Of a stretch of DNA of 64,000 bases, positions 8,718 to 17,017 are shown piece by piece. The stretch spans positions 1 through 64,000 of the forward strand of contig NZ_ATAE01000008.1 of assembly GCF_000474275.2 (NCBI RefSeq), read 5' to 3'. Within the stretch, counting starts at the first letter, position 1. Each line of letters opens with the position of its first letter. The notes beneath the pieces were generated by a model that ran no database searches, was not told the DNA's origin, and was given only the letters and a program-made list of their open reading frames with translations. The translations under genes and the position numbers were made by a program. The DNA comes from Alkalihalophilus marmarensis DSM 21297. Its GTDB lineage: Bacteria > Bacillota > Bacilli > Bacillales > Bacillaceae_D.

Positions 8718-9280
8718 TGTTTATTACAGGCGGAGTAAGGAGTGGAAAAAGTTCTTATGCGGAGAAACGAGCAGTGGAACAGTTTCACAATGAAAAAGGG
8801 TCCTTATTTTATCTTGCAACGGGACTAGCAGATGATAATGAAATGAAAGAAAGAGTAAAAAAACATCAGCGGCAGCGAAGTAGGATTTCTTCGCATTGGA
8901 ACGTCATTGAGCAGAGCATAGATGTTGAAGAACATCTCCCTTCATTTAACCAAAGAGATGTGGTCTTAATTGATTGTTTGACCACTTTATTGACAAACGA
9001 ATTATTCAAAGATTGGCGGGATGTACCAGATAAATGGAAGGATCCTGCTTACGTGATGGAAATAGAAACAAAGCTTATTTCGTTTATAAATGAATTAGCT
9101 AGGGGAGAGTTCACCGCTATTTTAGTGTCAAATGAGGTAAGTCATGAACCTATCTCGGATGAGCTGACGCTTGCGTATGCGAAGCTCTTAGGCACCTTGC
9201 ATCAGCATGCAGTAAAAGAGTCTGTTGAAGCAATCAAAGTTGAAGCAGGAATACCAATAGTAATGAAAGGCAGGCAGTGA
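8711..9280 (+). CDS. cobU: Adenosylcobinamide kinase / adenosylcobinamide-phosphate guanylyltransferase
   Basis: A 189-residue CobU with N-terminal P-loop ITGGVRSGKSSYAE, the guanylylated-histidine region RSRISSHWNVIEQ and the DCLTTLLTNEL strand. It phosphorylates adenosylcobinamide and transfers GMP to give AdoCbi-GDP. ATG codons at 8696, 8711 and 8717 are all in frame. Family alignment favours 8711 or 8717, right at the cobD stop, and none has a strong ribosome binding site, so coupling to cobD is likely. A second, shorter CobU-like gene lies at 12119. Confidence 0.92.
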   Translation: MLMFITGGVRSGKSSYAEKRAVEQFHNEKGSLFYLATGLADDNEMKERVKKHQRQRSRISSHWNVIEQSIDVEEHLPSFNQRDVVLIDCLTTLLTNELFKDWRDVPDKWKDPAYVMEIETKLISFINELARGEFTAILVSNEVSHEPISDELTLAYAKLLGTLHQHAVKESVEAIKVEAGIPIVMKGRQ

Positions 9281-9281
9281 A

Positions 9282-10805
9282 ATGAGAGGAATTATGATTC
9301 AAGGTACGTCTTCAGATGTAGGAAAAAGTATCATTTGCACCGCTCTATGCCGTATCCTTTATAATCAAGGGATAAAAGTCGCGCCTTTTAAATCTCAGAA
9401 TATGTCCAATAACTCCTATGTTACAGCCTCTCAGGAAGAAATCGGACGAGCACAGGGTATACAAGCAGAAGCGGCTAACGTTAAAGCAACCGTTTTTATG
9501 AATCCAATCTTATTAAAGCCGTCTAGCGATCAAGAATCTGAAATTGTCCTATTAGGCAGGAGACAACACACATCAACTGGGGCTGATTACCGGCGAGATT
9601 TCTATGAAAAAGGGTTAGAAGCGATCTCTTATTCTCTTGCTGAGCTTAAAAAAGAGTTTGAATTTGTCGTAATAGAAGGAGCTGGCAGTCCAGTTGAGAT
9701 GAACTTGAATGATAAAGAACTCGTAAATATGAAGGTTGCTGAGGTAGCCAATGTCCCCGTTATATTAGTTGCGGATATAGACCGCGGCGGAGTCTTTGCC
9801 TCTATTGCAGGTACACTGTCTTTACTAAGTAAAGAAGAGAGAAGCCGGGTAATAGGTGTTGTCATCAATAAGTTCCGAGGAGATCGTGCTTTATTTACGA
9901 GCGGGGAAAAATGGATTGAAGAGCATTTGAATATTCCTGTATTAGCTGTGATTCCACATTTGCCGGATCTTCGAATCGAAGCTGAGGATTCACTTGCTCT
10001 TGATCACCTGAAAAAACATTCATCGCTCAAAAGAGATAGTTTAGATATCGCCGTGATTAACCTTCCATATGTATCTAACCACACCGACTTAGAACCACTT
10101 TTATCTGAAGAAGATGTTTCTTTGCGTTTTGTCCAAAGAGGAGAAGAGTTAGGTTATCCTGATGCGGTGATTTTACCGGGCACTAAAAGCACCATTTCAG
10201 CAGTTAACTGGCTTCTTGACACCAAGTTGTTTGAGGCAATTCAAGCTTACGAAAAAGATGGAGGATATGTTGTCGGTATATGCGGCGGGTATCAATTAAT
10301 AGGTCAATCGATCATTGATACAGCTGGTACGGATACGGGGGCTGCTGGAAAGATGGTCAATGGGCTTGGCTTATGCCCGCTTGAAACCCAATTTATGAAA
10401 GATAAAACTACCATTCAATCAACAGGAGAGTTACTGCACTATCCAGAGATAAACAGCCAAACCATTAGTGGATATGAGATTCATTTAGGTAATACCATCT
10501 GCTTAACAGATGATGTAGTGCCTTTTCTTAAATTAAACGGGAAACATGAAGGTGTATACGGTGAGGATGGCCGCGTGATCGGGACGTATCTGCATCATCT
10601 CTATTTCCATGATGAGTGGCGTAATGCATGGTTAAATCAGTTAAGGGAAAATAAAGGCTTTGATAAAAGAGAGGTTGTTTCCTACGAAGCAATTAGGAGG
10701 CAGGCTTATGATCAATTAGCTGAGGCTGTTTCAAAAGAATTAGATATAAATAACCTAATTAATCGGATAGAGATGTGGGAGAAAAATCAGCATGGAAATG
10801 ATTAA
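9282..10805 (+). CDS. cbiP: Adenosylcobyric acid synthase (glutamine-dependent)
   Basis: A 507-residue CobQ/CbiP amidotransferase. The N-terminal dethiobiotin-synthase-like ATPase shows GTSSDVGKSIICTALCR and KSQNMSNNSY. The C-terminal class I glutaminase-like domain has the Cys nucleophile in GICGGYQLIG and the His in GTYLHHLYFHDEWR. It amidates carboxylates b, d, e and g of adenosylcobyrinic acid a,c-diamide. Its presence without ring genes nearby implies that the ring genes are elsewhere or that the organism takes up early intermediates. ATG 9282 is one base after the cobU stop. Confidence 0.95.
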   Translation: MRGIMIQGTSSDVGKSIICTALCRILYNQGIKVAPFKSQNMSNNSYVTASQEEIGRAQGIQAEAANVKATVFMNPILLKPSSDQESEIVLLGRRQHTSTGADYRRDFYEKGLEAISYSLAELKKEFEFVVIEGAGSPVEMNLNDKELVNMKVAEVANVPVILVADIDRGGVFASIAGTLSLLSKEERSRVIGVVINKFRGDRALFTSGEKWIEEHLNIPVLAVIPHLPDLRIEAEDSLALDHLKKHSSLKRDSLDIAVINLPYVSNHTDLEPLLSEEDVSLRFVQRGEELGYPDAVILPGTKSTISAVNWLLDTKLFEAIQAYEKDGGYVVGICGGYQLIGQSIIDTAGTDTGAAGKMVNGLGLCPLETQFMKDKTTIQSTGELLHYPEINSQTISGYEIHLGNTICLTDDVVPFLKLNGKHEGVYGEDGRVIGTYLHHLYFHDEWRNAWLNQLRENKGFDKREVVSYEAIRRQAYDQLAEAVSKELDINNLINRIEMWEKNQHGND

Positions 10806-11577
10806 AAATCTAAGTAAAGGTGCTCTTTTAGCTTTTCAATTACTAACTACGATCCCCATTTCCCTGCAGCTGGGATGGAATGAGAGGCTGGCACGACTAT
10901 CTGTTTGTTTTTATCCTTTAACAGGTCTGCTTTTAGGGTGTTTACTAGGGGGGCAAGCATTTCTTTTACTGAATTACACAAGTCTCTCATCCTTTATCAT
11001 TACAGCATGGCTGATGACGTTTACATGTATCTATTCCGGTGCCCTGCACCTTGATGGCTGGGCAGATTTTAGTGATGCCGTGTTTTCTAGGCAGTCTATA
11101 GAACGTAAGCTTGAAATCATGAAAGATTCAAGAGTCGGAGCATTTGGAGTCATCTCCTTGCTCCTTTTGTTAGGATGGAGATTTTTATTCATTTATGAAA
11201 TCCTTGAAGCGACATTAAATGTGTATTGGTTGATACTTATTCCATTTTTAACAAGGATCATTATGGGCGGGCAGATATTGATCGGTTCATTTGCAAGAAA
11301 TGATGGAATGGCAGCTGCCTTAAAGCCTGCTCAAACGCTGGCAGTGAAGTTCGCATTTATCGGCTGGATTGCAGCTGCACTGATTGTTTTTTTAATTCTT
11401 GACTTCACCTTGGCTTGGTTATTTTTGTTTGCTTTCCTTTTTATTGTAGTATGGCTGCGATTTTGTTACCGACAAATAAAAGGCATTACCGGTGATACGA
11501 TTGGCGCAGGAACGGAAGGGAGTGAGACATTTTTGTGGGCCGTTCTATTTGTGTTGTACTCATTCGGCATGGTTTAA
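10792..11577 (+). CDS. cobS: Adenosylcobinamide-GDP ribazoletransferase (cobalamin synthase)
   Basis: A 261-residue membrane protein of the CobS family, which joins AdoCbi-GDP to alpha-ribazole(-phosphate). Motifs seen are QLLTTIPI at the N-terminus, the metal-binding LHLDGWADFSDAVFS and DSRVGAFGVI, and the late GGxTGD-like GITGDTIGAGTE. Several hydrophobic segments follow. It overlaps cbiP by 14 bases. CobT, which supplies alpha-ribazole phosphate, is not in the window. Confidence 0.95.
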   Translation: MEMIKNLSKGALLAFQLLTTIPISLQLGWNERLARLSVCFYPLTGLLLGCLLGGQAFLLLNYTSLSSFIITAWLMTFTCIYSGALHLDGWADFSDAVFSRQSIERKLEIMKDSRVGAFGVISLLLLLGWRFLFIYEILEATLNVYWLILIPFLTRIIMGGQILIGSFARNDGMAAALKPAQTLAVKFAFIGWIAAALIVFLILDFTLAWLFLFAFLFIVVWLRFCYRQIKGITGDTIGAGTEGSETFLWAVLFVLYSFGMV

Positions 11578-12167
11578 CTAGTTTCAACAAGGAAAAAAGG
11601 TATTTAGGCCACAAGAATCTCTCTCTTCTTGCTGGAGAACAATCAAGCCTAGAACCTCTGAAGGTCATGTGTGCGAAGATGAAAGTAGACCAACTGTACT
11701 CAAGTGATTTAAACAGGTGTCTTGAAACGTCTCTTATTCTATATCCTGATCAAAAACCGAAACCTCTTCCAGCTTTAAGAGAGTATGATTTTGGAGATTG
11801 GGAAGGAAAACAGTATAACGATTTAGCAGCTTTACCTCATTACCAAGCCTGGATTACTAATCCAAGTGAAGTCGTCCCTCCTAATGGGGAAGCTTTTCAT
11901 GATTTTACGGACCGAATCGAGCAGGGATTTAAAGAGGTGCTTAACGAAGCGTCTAAGAACGAGTATTCCACTGTCGTATGTGTTACGCATGGAGGTGTCA
12001 TCAGGTATTTGTTGAGTACATATGCACCTAATACAAAGTCTTTTAATGAGTGGAGTGCTGATATTGGAAAAGCCTATAAGCTCACAGGTGATATCGAAGA
12101 CGTGAGGAGGGGAGAGCCATTCAGTTTATTACAGGTAGTGCCTTCTGTGGAAAAAACAAATGGGTGA
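11535..12167 (+). CDS. cobC: Alpha-ribazole phosphatase, histidine phosphatase superfamily
   Basis: A 210-residue phosphoglycerate-mutase-like phosphatase. It has the catalytic LIRHGLT motif at residues 9-15, the YSSDLNRCLET arginine motif, the acid residue in LREYDFGDWEGK and the second histidine in VTHGGVIRYLL. In this context it should dephosphorylate alpha-ribazole 5'-phosphate or the cobalamin phosphate. The GTG at 11535 is the only start that retains the RHG strand; it overlaps cobS by 43 bases and has GGAAGGGAG 12 bases upstream. Confidence 0.85.
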   Translation: MGRSICVVLIRHGLTSFNKEKRYLGHKNLSLLAGEQSSLEPLKVMCAKMKVDQLYSSDLNRCLETSLILYPDQKPKPLPALREYDFGDWEGKQYNDLAALPHYQAWITNPSEVVPPNGEAFHDFTDRIEQGFKEVLNEASKNEYSTVVCVTHGGVIRYLLSTYAPNTKSFNEWSADIGKAYKLTGDIEDVRRGEPFSLLQVVPSVEKTNG

Positions 12168-12562
12168 ACACACAGATTTCGCAGATCGAACAGAACGAAT
12201 ATTCAGAGATCACATGGTATAATGGGTACACTAGTAATCTAGTGGATGAAGATCTAGTCCGAAGTGAGGGGATAACGATTATCTTCGGAATTGAACAGGT
12301 AATTGATAAATTTTTAGAGCAAGATTTGGATCGTGCTAGAGAGTTGTTCAGGCAATGGCTTCAAAGATTGACAGACTGGGAAGAAAGTTCACCTCAACAT
12401 AAGCTTTTTATTATTGGCTGTGATATTGGGAAAGGAATTGTACCAATCGATGTCAAACATAGAAACTGGAGAGATCTTGTTGGCTGGTGTTATCAAGATA
12501 TTGTAGAAAAAGCGGAGCGTGTTGATTTGATTTGGTATGGCATCAATCAGCGGATAAAATAA
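12119..12562 (+). CDS. Short CobU-like P-loop protein with apparent ATT start
   Basis: A 147-residue CobU paralogue. From ATT 12119 the protein begins MQFITGSAFCGKNKW, which aligns with the CobU P-loop ITGGxRSGKS. The C-terminus (IGCDIGKGIVPIDV, then HRNWRDLVGWCYQ) aligns with the CobU end that reads NEVGxGxVP and FRDLxGxxNQ. No ATG, GTG or TTG lies between the upstream in-frame stop at 12089 and GTG 12164. That GTG would delete the P-loop and has no good ribosome binding site. AGGAGGGG at 12105-12112 sits six bases before the ATT. The usual Ser/Thr after GK is Asn, so kinase activity is doubtful. It overlaps cobC by 49 bases. Confidence 0.75.
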   Translation: MQFITGSAFCGKNKWVNTQISQIEQNEYSEITWYNGYTSNLVDEDLVRSEGITIIFGIEQVIDKFLEQDLDRARELFRQWLQRLTDWEESSPQHKLFIIGCDIGKGIVPIDVKHRNWRDLVGWCYQDIVEKAERVDLIWYGINQRIK

Positions 12563-12576
12563 GAGGGGGAAGACAG

Positions 12577-13176
12577 ATGAAACTTTATACGAGAACTGGT
12601 GATGAAGGAAAAACGAGTGTAATCGGAGGAAGATTATATAAGGATGATATAAGGGTTGAGGCATATGGTACAACGGATGAATTAAACAGTTTTATCGGCC
12701 AGGCTGTTACTCAGCTCAATCAAGAGAAATTTGCTGATATTGTAGGGGAACTTGAGAAAATTCAACATGAGCTATTTGATTGCGGCGGAGATCTTGCGAT
12801 GGTAAAAGTGAGTGAGGAACGTCCATATAAAGCTAAGCAAGAGATCGTTGATTTTTTAGAAGAAAGAATCGACGAATACATCAAAGAAGCCCCGGAACTT
12901 GAGAGGTTTATTTTACCAGGAGGTTCACCTGTTGCAGCGACACTGCATATATGCAGAACAGTCACAAGAAGAGCCGAACGATTAACGACAAGACTGCAGC
13001 AAGAATCGCAGACAAACCCGATCGTTTTAAAGTATTTAAATCGCTTGTCTGATTATTTCTTTGCAGTTGCAAGAGTGGTCAATGCACGTCTTAATGTTCG
13101 TGATGTAGAGTACGAACGTAGTGCGCTCGTTTTTCGCAACGGAAAACGAAAAGAAGATAAGAAAGATACTAAGTAA
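12577..13176 (+). CDS. pduO: PduO-type cob(I)alamin adenosyltransferase
   Basis: A 199-residue ATP:cob(I)alamin adenosyltransferase of the PduO/EutT type. It has TRTGDEGKTSVIGG at the N-terminus (ATP binding), the DELNSFIGQ helix, FILPGGSPVAATLHICRTVTRRAER with the active-site arginines and the YLNRLSDYFFAVAR helix. It forms the Co-C bond of adenosylcobalamin, so it closes the pathway. ATG 12577 follows GAGGGGGAAG; the upstream ATG at 12532 lies inside the preceding gene. It is the last gene of the unit. Confidence 0.95.
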   Translation: MKLYTRTGDEGKTSVIGGRLYKDDIRVEAYGTTDELNSFIGQAVTQLNQEKFADIVGELEKIQHELFDCGGDLAMVKVSEERPYKAKQEIVDFLEERIDEYIKEAPELERFILPGGSPVAATLHICRTVTRRAERLTTRLQQESQTNPIVLKYLNRLSDYFFAVARVVNARLNVRDVEYERSALVFRNGKRKEDKKDTK

Positions 13177-13183
13177 GTAGGAT

Positions 13184-13220
13184 AAGACACTAGGCTCAGC
13201 AGAGTTCCTAGTGTCTTTTT
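13184..13220 (+). terminator. Terminator of the cobalamin unit
   Basis: AAGACACTAGG and CCTAGTGTCTT pair around a 12-base loop and run into TTTTT, eight bases after the pduO stop. Confidence 0.9.
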
Positions 13221-13309
13221 CTATTTAGCCAGAAAAAAGAAAAGGGTGATCATACCGTGCCATGTTCTTACATAATGTAGCAATGGAATGTATAGAGGAG
13301 TGTGAGAAG

Positions 13310-14239
13310 ATGCGCAAAAGGTTATTGATTGCAGGATGTTTTTTGCTGTTAGGGGCATCTCCGGCTGTGGCAGAAACACCATTGACTGCTGGGGATCATA
13401 TTGGTTATCCAATGAATGCAAAAGAAAGGGTTAAAACACCGCTTATTTGGCAGATTGAGCTTATTGATGAGCGGGATCAGTCCACTGAAGTGATTGAATT
13501 AAATGAGTTTGGATATCAACCTGGAAATACGGTTCAGCGCGATGAGCTGGTCGTTTTTGCCAAACAGCTTGCTGAAGCAATTGACACTCCGATGCGAAAC
13601 CCGACGATAAATAAAGATGGAGTCATTACACCGGGGCAAGCGAGGGTGATTTTGGCGGAGGAAGAGTTAATAGACACCTTGTTACATGCCACATTTTTAG
13701 ATAGTCAGATCCCGCTTCCTATCTATGTAACGGAGCCAACTGTATCAGAAGAGCAACTTGAGGGAATTGATTTGTATGAGATCGGCGCATTTACTACTTA
13801 TTTTAACCCGAATGTAGCAGGCCGTTCTGAAAATATTAGATTGTCTGCCGGGTCAATCCAAGATTTTGTCCTTGGTCCTGGAGATCAATTTTCTTTTAAT
13901 CAAGTCGTTGGAGAGCGAACAATTGAGCGTGGCTATAAGGAAGCGAAAGAAATTGTAAATAAGGAATTTGTGATGGGAGTTGGCGGAGGCATCTGTCAGA
14001 CATCTTCAACCTTATATAATGCAGTAGAAGAAGCTGGTCTAGAAATGGTTGAGCGGATTACGCATTCTAAAGATATAGGCTACGTTCCGGCCGGGCGTGA
14101 TGCGACAGTATCTTGGGGAGGGCCTGACTTCAAATTTAAAAACCCGCACTCTCATCCTGTGATCATACGCACGGAAGTTTCTCTTGAGCGAGGAGAGATC
14201 ACGGTCAGTGTTCATTCAAATCAGCATATTACACCTTGA
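13310..14239 (+). CDS. Secreted VanW-family protein
   Basis: A 309-residue protein with a signal peptide (MRKRLLIAGCFLLLG, then ASPAVA before ETPL) and a C-terminal VanW domain marked by FSFNQVVGERT and GVGGGICQTSSTLYNA. VanW proteins are surface-associated and occur with vancomycin-resistance and peptidoglycan-binding proteins, but their biochemical role is unclear. ATG 13310 is preceded by GAGGAG and gives a clean signal peptide; the in-frame ATG at 13262 would add a hydrophilic extension. It is a single-gene unit between two terminators. Confidence 0.85.
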   Translation: MRKRLLIAGCFLLLGASPAVAETPLTAGDHIGYPMNAKERVKTPLIWQIELIDERDQSTEVIELNEFGYQPGNTVQRDELVVFAKQLAEAIDTPMRNPTINKDGVITPGQARVILAEEELIDTLLHATFLDSQIPLPIYVTEPTVSEEQLEGIDLYEIGAFTTYFNPNVAGRSENIRLSAGSIQDFVLGPGDQFSFNQVVGERTIERGYKEAKEIVNKEFVMGVGGGICQTSSTLYNAVEEAGLEMVERITHSKDIGYVPAGRDATVSWGGPDFKFKNPHSHPVIIRTEVSLERGEITVSVHSNQHITP

Positions 14240-14267
14240 AGCTAAGCTCTTATGCTTAGCTTTTTTT
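14239..14267 (+). terminator. Terminator after the vanW-family gene
   Basis: AAGCTAAGC and GCTTAGCTT pair around a six-base loop and are followed by T7. The stem begins at the stop codon. Confidence 0.9.
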
Positions 14268-14298
14268 GGTTCAGCTGGCAGACCATATTTGATTTTCC

Positions 14299-14328
14299 GC
14301 ATAATTCACTCCCATCCATTTCATACTA
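14299..14328 (+). promoter_or_regulatory. SigG-type forespore promoter of the ger operon
   Basis: GCATA (14299-14303), an 18-base spacer and CATACTA (14322-14328) fit the SigG consensus GYATR / CATNHTA closely. It lies about 33 bases before gerA. Forespore expression is what is known for GerA-family receptor operons. Confidence 0.7.
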
Positions 14329-14360
14329 ATACATGAATGAGATGAGGAGGTGGAGAAGAG

Positions 14361-15857
14361 ATGCTTGTTAGATGGATGAAACAACGTATGAAAAATCAAC
14401 ATCACCAGGAAACGATTGAAGACGTATATACGATGCTCACTAAATCAAGTGACTTTACTCAGTATGAACGCGAACAAAATCAACGTACATATGAAATTAG
14501 TTATTTTCAGACGATGATTGATATTGATCGCTTGCATCGCGATATCTTACTCCACCTAGAAAAAGCAGGATCAGAAGATTTAGCAGCACTCATTGAGCCT
14601 GTGCCTATCCAAAATAAACTTATTACAACAAAAGCGCAAGATGTTCGCGATAAAGTCATAGAAGGGTTTATCGCTATTCGTGATAAGAGTGACCCTTTTA
14701 CTGTAGCTCTCATTGAAGCAGGGCTAGCTAGTGATCGGGAAGTAACAACCCCAGAGGTTGAGTTCAGTGTATCAGGACCCCAAGAAGCATTCATCGAATC
14801 AATTGATACAAATATTAACTTAATTCGAAAACGATTACCGCTTCCTCAGCTGCAAGTGAAGGAACTGACATTAGGAAAGCTGACAAAAACGAGAGTAGCG
14901 GTTATGTACGTAGAAGGACTAGTTGATGAAGCAAATTTAAATACGATGCTCCAGAGATTAAATGATCTCGAATATGATCAAGTGTTCGACTCAAGCAGTC
15001 TTGCTCAAATGATTACCGATAAAACAATGTCGATATTTCCTCAGCTCATTAATACTGAACGTCCTGAGCGAGTTTCTGCTGTGCTTGCTGAGGGTAAAGT
15101 AGCATTTCTGTGCGACGGTTCGCCTGAAGGTGTGTTTGGACCAGTAACCTTAGTTGAGTTTTTCTCTTCTTTAGAAGATTATTACCTACCATGGCAGATT
15201 GCATCTTCGTTACGTATGTTGCGTTTTATTTCAGTAGCCTTTTCCATTTTAGCCACACCTATTTATGTAGCGGTATTAACATACCATTACGAATTAATTC
15301 CTAAAGATCTCTTAGCAACCATTATGGCATCAAGGAGTAATATTCCTTTCCCGCCGTTAATAGAGGCCATCTTTTTAGAATTGACGATCGAGCTATTACG
15401 TGAAGCGGGGGCTAGACTCCCAACGAAAGTCGGTCAGACAATTGGTATCGTAGGAGGGATTGTCATCGGACAAGCCTCAGTTGAAGCTGGTTTAACGAGT
15501 AATGTTTTATTGATCATTGTTGCACTAGCAGCACTTGCATCATTTACGACACCAGTCTATCAAATGGGTAATACGATTCGTTTGATTCGTTTTCCGTTTA
15601 TTGTTTCAGCGGCTTTATTAGGAGGAGTGGGTGTCGCTTTTTGCGGGTTATATACATTAGCTCATCTTCTTCATTTAACCTCGTTAGGAAGACCTTATTT
15701 ATCACCGCTCTTCCCACCGAGAATAAAAGATTGGAAAGACGCATTTATCAGAATGCCATTTAACTATATGTCTGAAAGACCTGTTTACTTAAGGCCGAGA
15801 GATAAAGGGAGATTCAACTTTAAAAGAGCCATGGAAAAGCACGATATAGATGAATAA
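14361..15857 (+). CDS. Germinant receptor subunit A (GerA/GerKA family)
   Basis: A 498-residue GerA-family A subunit. It has a long cytoplasmic N-terminal domain, the NTD motifs TKTRVAVMYVEGLVDEANL and FLCDGSPEGVFGPVT, then about four to five membrane segments in the C-terminal third, including PPLIEAIFLELTIELLREAGARLP, a family hallmark. A, B and C subunits form an inner spore-membrane receptor that responds to small germinants. ATG 14361 follows GAGGAGGTGG. The germinant cannot be read from sequence. Confidence 0.93.
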   Translation: MLVRWMKQRMKNQHHQETIEDVYTMLTKSSDFTQYEREQNQRTYEISYFQTMIDIDRLHRDILLHLEKAGSEDLAALIEPVPIQNKLITTKAQDVRDKVIEGFIAIRDKSDPFTVALIEAGLASDREVTTPEVEFSVSGPQEAFIESIDTNINLIRKRLPLPQLQVKELTLGKLTKTRVAVMYVEGLVDEANLNTMLQRLNDLEYDQVFDSSSLAQMITDKTMSIFPQLINTERPERVSAVLAEGKVAFLCDGSPEGVFGPVTLVEFFSSLEDYYLPWQIASSLRMLRFISVAFSILATPIYVAVLTYHYELIPKDLLATIMASRSNIPFPPLIEAIFLELTIELLREAGARLPTKVGQTIGIVGGIVIGQASVEAGLTSNVLLIIVALAALASFTTPVYQMGNTIRLIRFPFIVSAALLGGVGVAFCGLYTLAHLLHLTSLGRPYLSPLFPPRIKDWKDAFIRMPFNYMSERPVYLRPRDKGRFNFKRAMEKHDIDE

Positions 15858-15898
15858 CAAAAAATGAATAAAAGGTTATGTTGTAAGGGGGTGGTAGT

Positions 15899-17017
15899 AT
15901 GGACAAACCGATTAAAGAACAGTATCTTGTTTCTGGCTTTTTAGTCTTCTTTTTGATTCACGGAATGCAGATTGGAATCGGTATTTTAGGGTTTCAGCGC
16001 GGTGTGGTCAAAGAGGCAGGGTATGATGCGTGGATTTCTGTACTAGGTGCAGGCATTTTTGTACACTTGATTATCTTTTGTATTTACTTATTAGCGAAGC
16101 GGTCAAATGGAGACCTGATATCGATTCACCAGCATCTATTTGGCAAATGGATTGGAAACACTCTAAGTTTCATTGTATGTGTCTATTTTGTCTGCTTAGC
16201 CTCCGTTGTTATGCGCGCTTACATTGAAATTATTCAAGTGTGGATGTTTATTGATCTGCCAACGTGGGTGATGGCCTTGATTGGATTTGGCCTATTCTAT
16301 TATGTCGTAGCTGGGGGCTTTCGTTCTGTTGTCGGCTTGACATTCTTAGGTGTCATTATTCCCATACCTTTATTTTTAATTTTATTAATGCCGCTTGAGT
16401 TTGCCCATTTCATTAATTTAGTTCCAGTATTGAAGCATACCATAGTGGAACTTGCTTTAGGTGCAAAAGAAACGACATTAAGTTTTTTAGGCTTTGAGAT
16501 ATTGCTTTTATATTACCCTTTTCTAAAGAACAGGGAATTCACACAAAAGTGGGCACAGCTCGGAGCGTTTGCGACAACTTTTATCTATACCATCATCATG
16601 CTGATCAGTTTGGCTTTTTATTCCGAGGAACAATTAAATAAAACGATATGGGCTACACTCAGTCTCTTTAAAGTTGTGCAGCTGCCGTTTCTTGAAAGGT
16701 TTGAATACATTGGGGTCGCTCTTTGGGTCTTGTTTATTGCACCTAATATTGCCATTGCATTATGGGCAGCTAGCAGGGGAGCGAAACGAATCTTTCAGAT
16801 GAATCAACGTATTGCCTTGTTTATTTCATTAGTTCTTGTGACGGTCATTATGATTTCTTTGCCGACTCGTCAAGAAATCGGGCTTTTTGCCGACTGGGTC
16901 AGTACGTTTGGTTTCTACTTTATCTTTGCTTATATTCCATTACTAGTGATTATTCAAACGATCGTAATGAAAGTGAAAAAAGGGAGGGGAGATCATGAGA
17001 AAACGACTTCTTTGTAA
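15899..17017 (+). CDS. Germinant receptor subunit B (GerB family)
   Basis: A 372-residue protein with about ten membrane segments, belonging to the GerB/GRAAP spore permease branch of the amino acid-polyamine-organocation superfamily. The N-terminal GMQIGIGILGFQRGVVKEAGYDAW resembles the unwound TM1 binding segment, and residues in this subunit are known to affect germinant specificity. It lies 41 bases after the A subunit behind GGGGGTGG and overlaps the C subunit by 23 bases. Confidence 0.93.
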   Translation: MDKPIKEQYLVSGFLVFFLIHGMQIGIGILGFQRGVVKEAGYDAWISVLGAGIFVHLIIFCIYLLAKRSNGDLISIHQHLFGKWIGNTLSFIVCVYFVCLASVVMRAYIEIIQVWMFIDLPTWVMALIGFGLFYYVVAGGFRSVVGLTFLGVIIPIPLFLILLMPLEFAHFINLVPVLKHTIVELALGAKETTLSFLGFEILLLYYPFLKNREFTQKWAQLGAFATTFIYTIIMLISLAFYSEEQLNKTIWATLSLFKVVQLPFLERFEYIGVALWVLFIAPNIAIALWAASRGAKRIFQMNQRIALFISLVLVTVIMISLPTRQEIGLFADWVSTFGFYFIFAYIPLLVIIQTIVMKVKKGRGDHEKTTSL

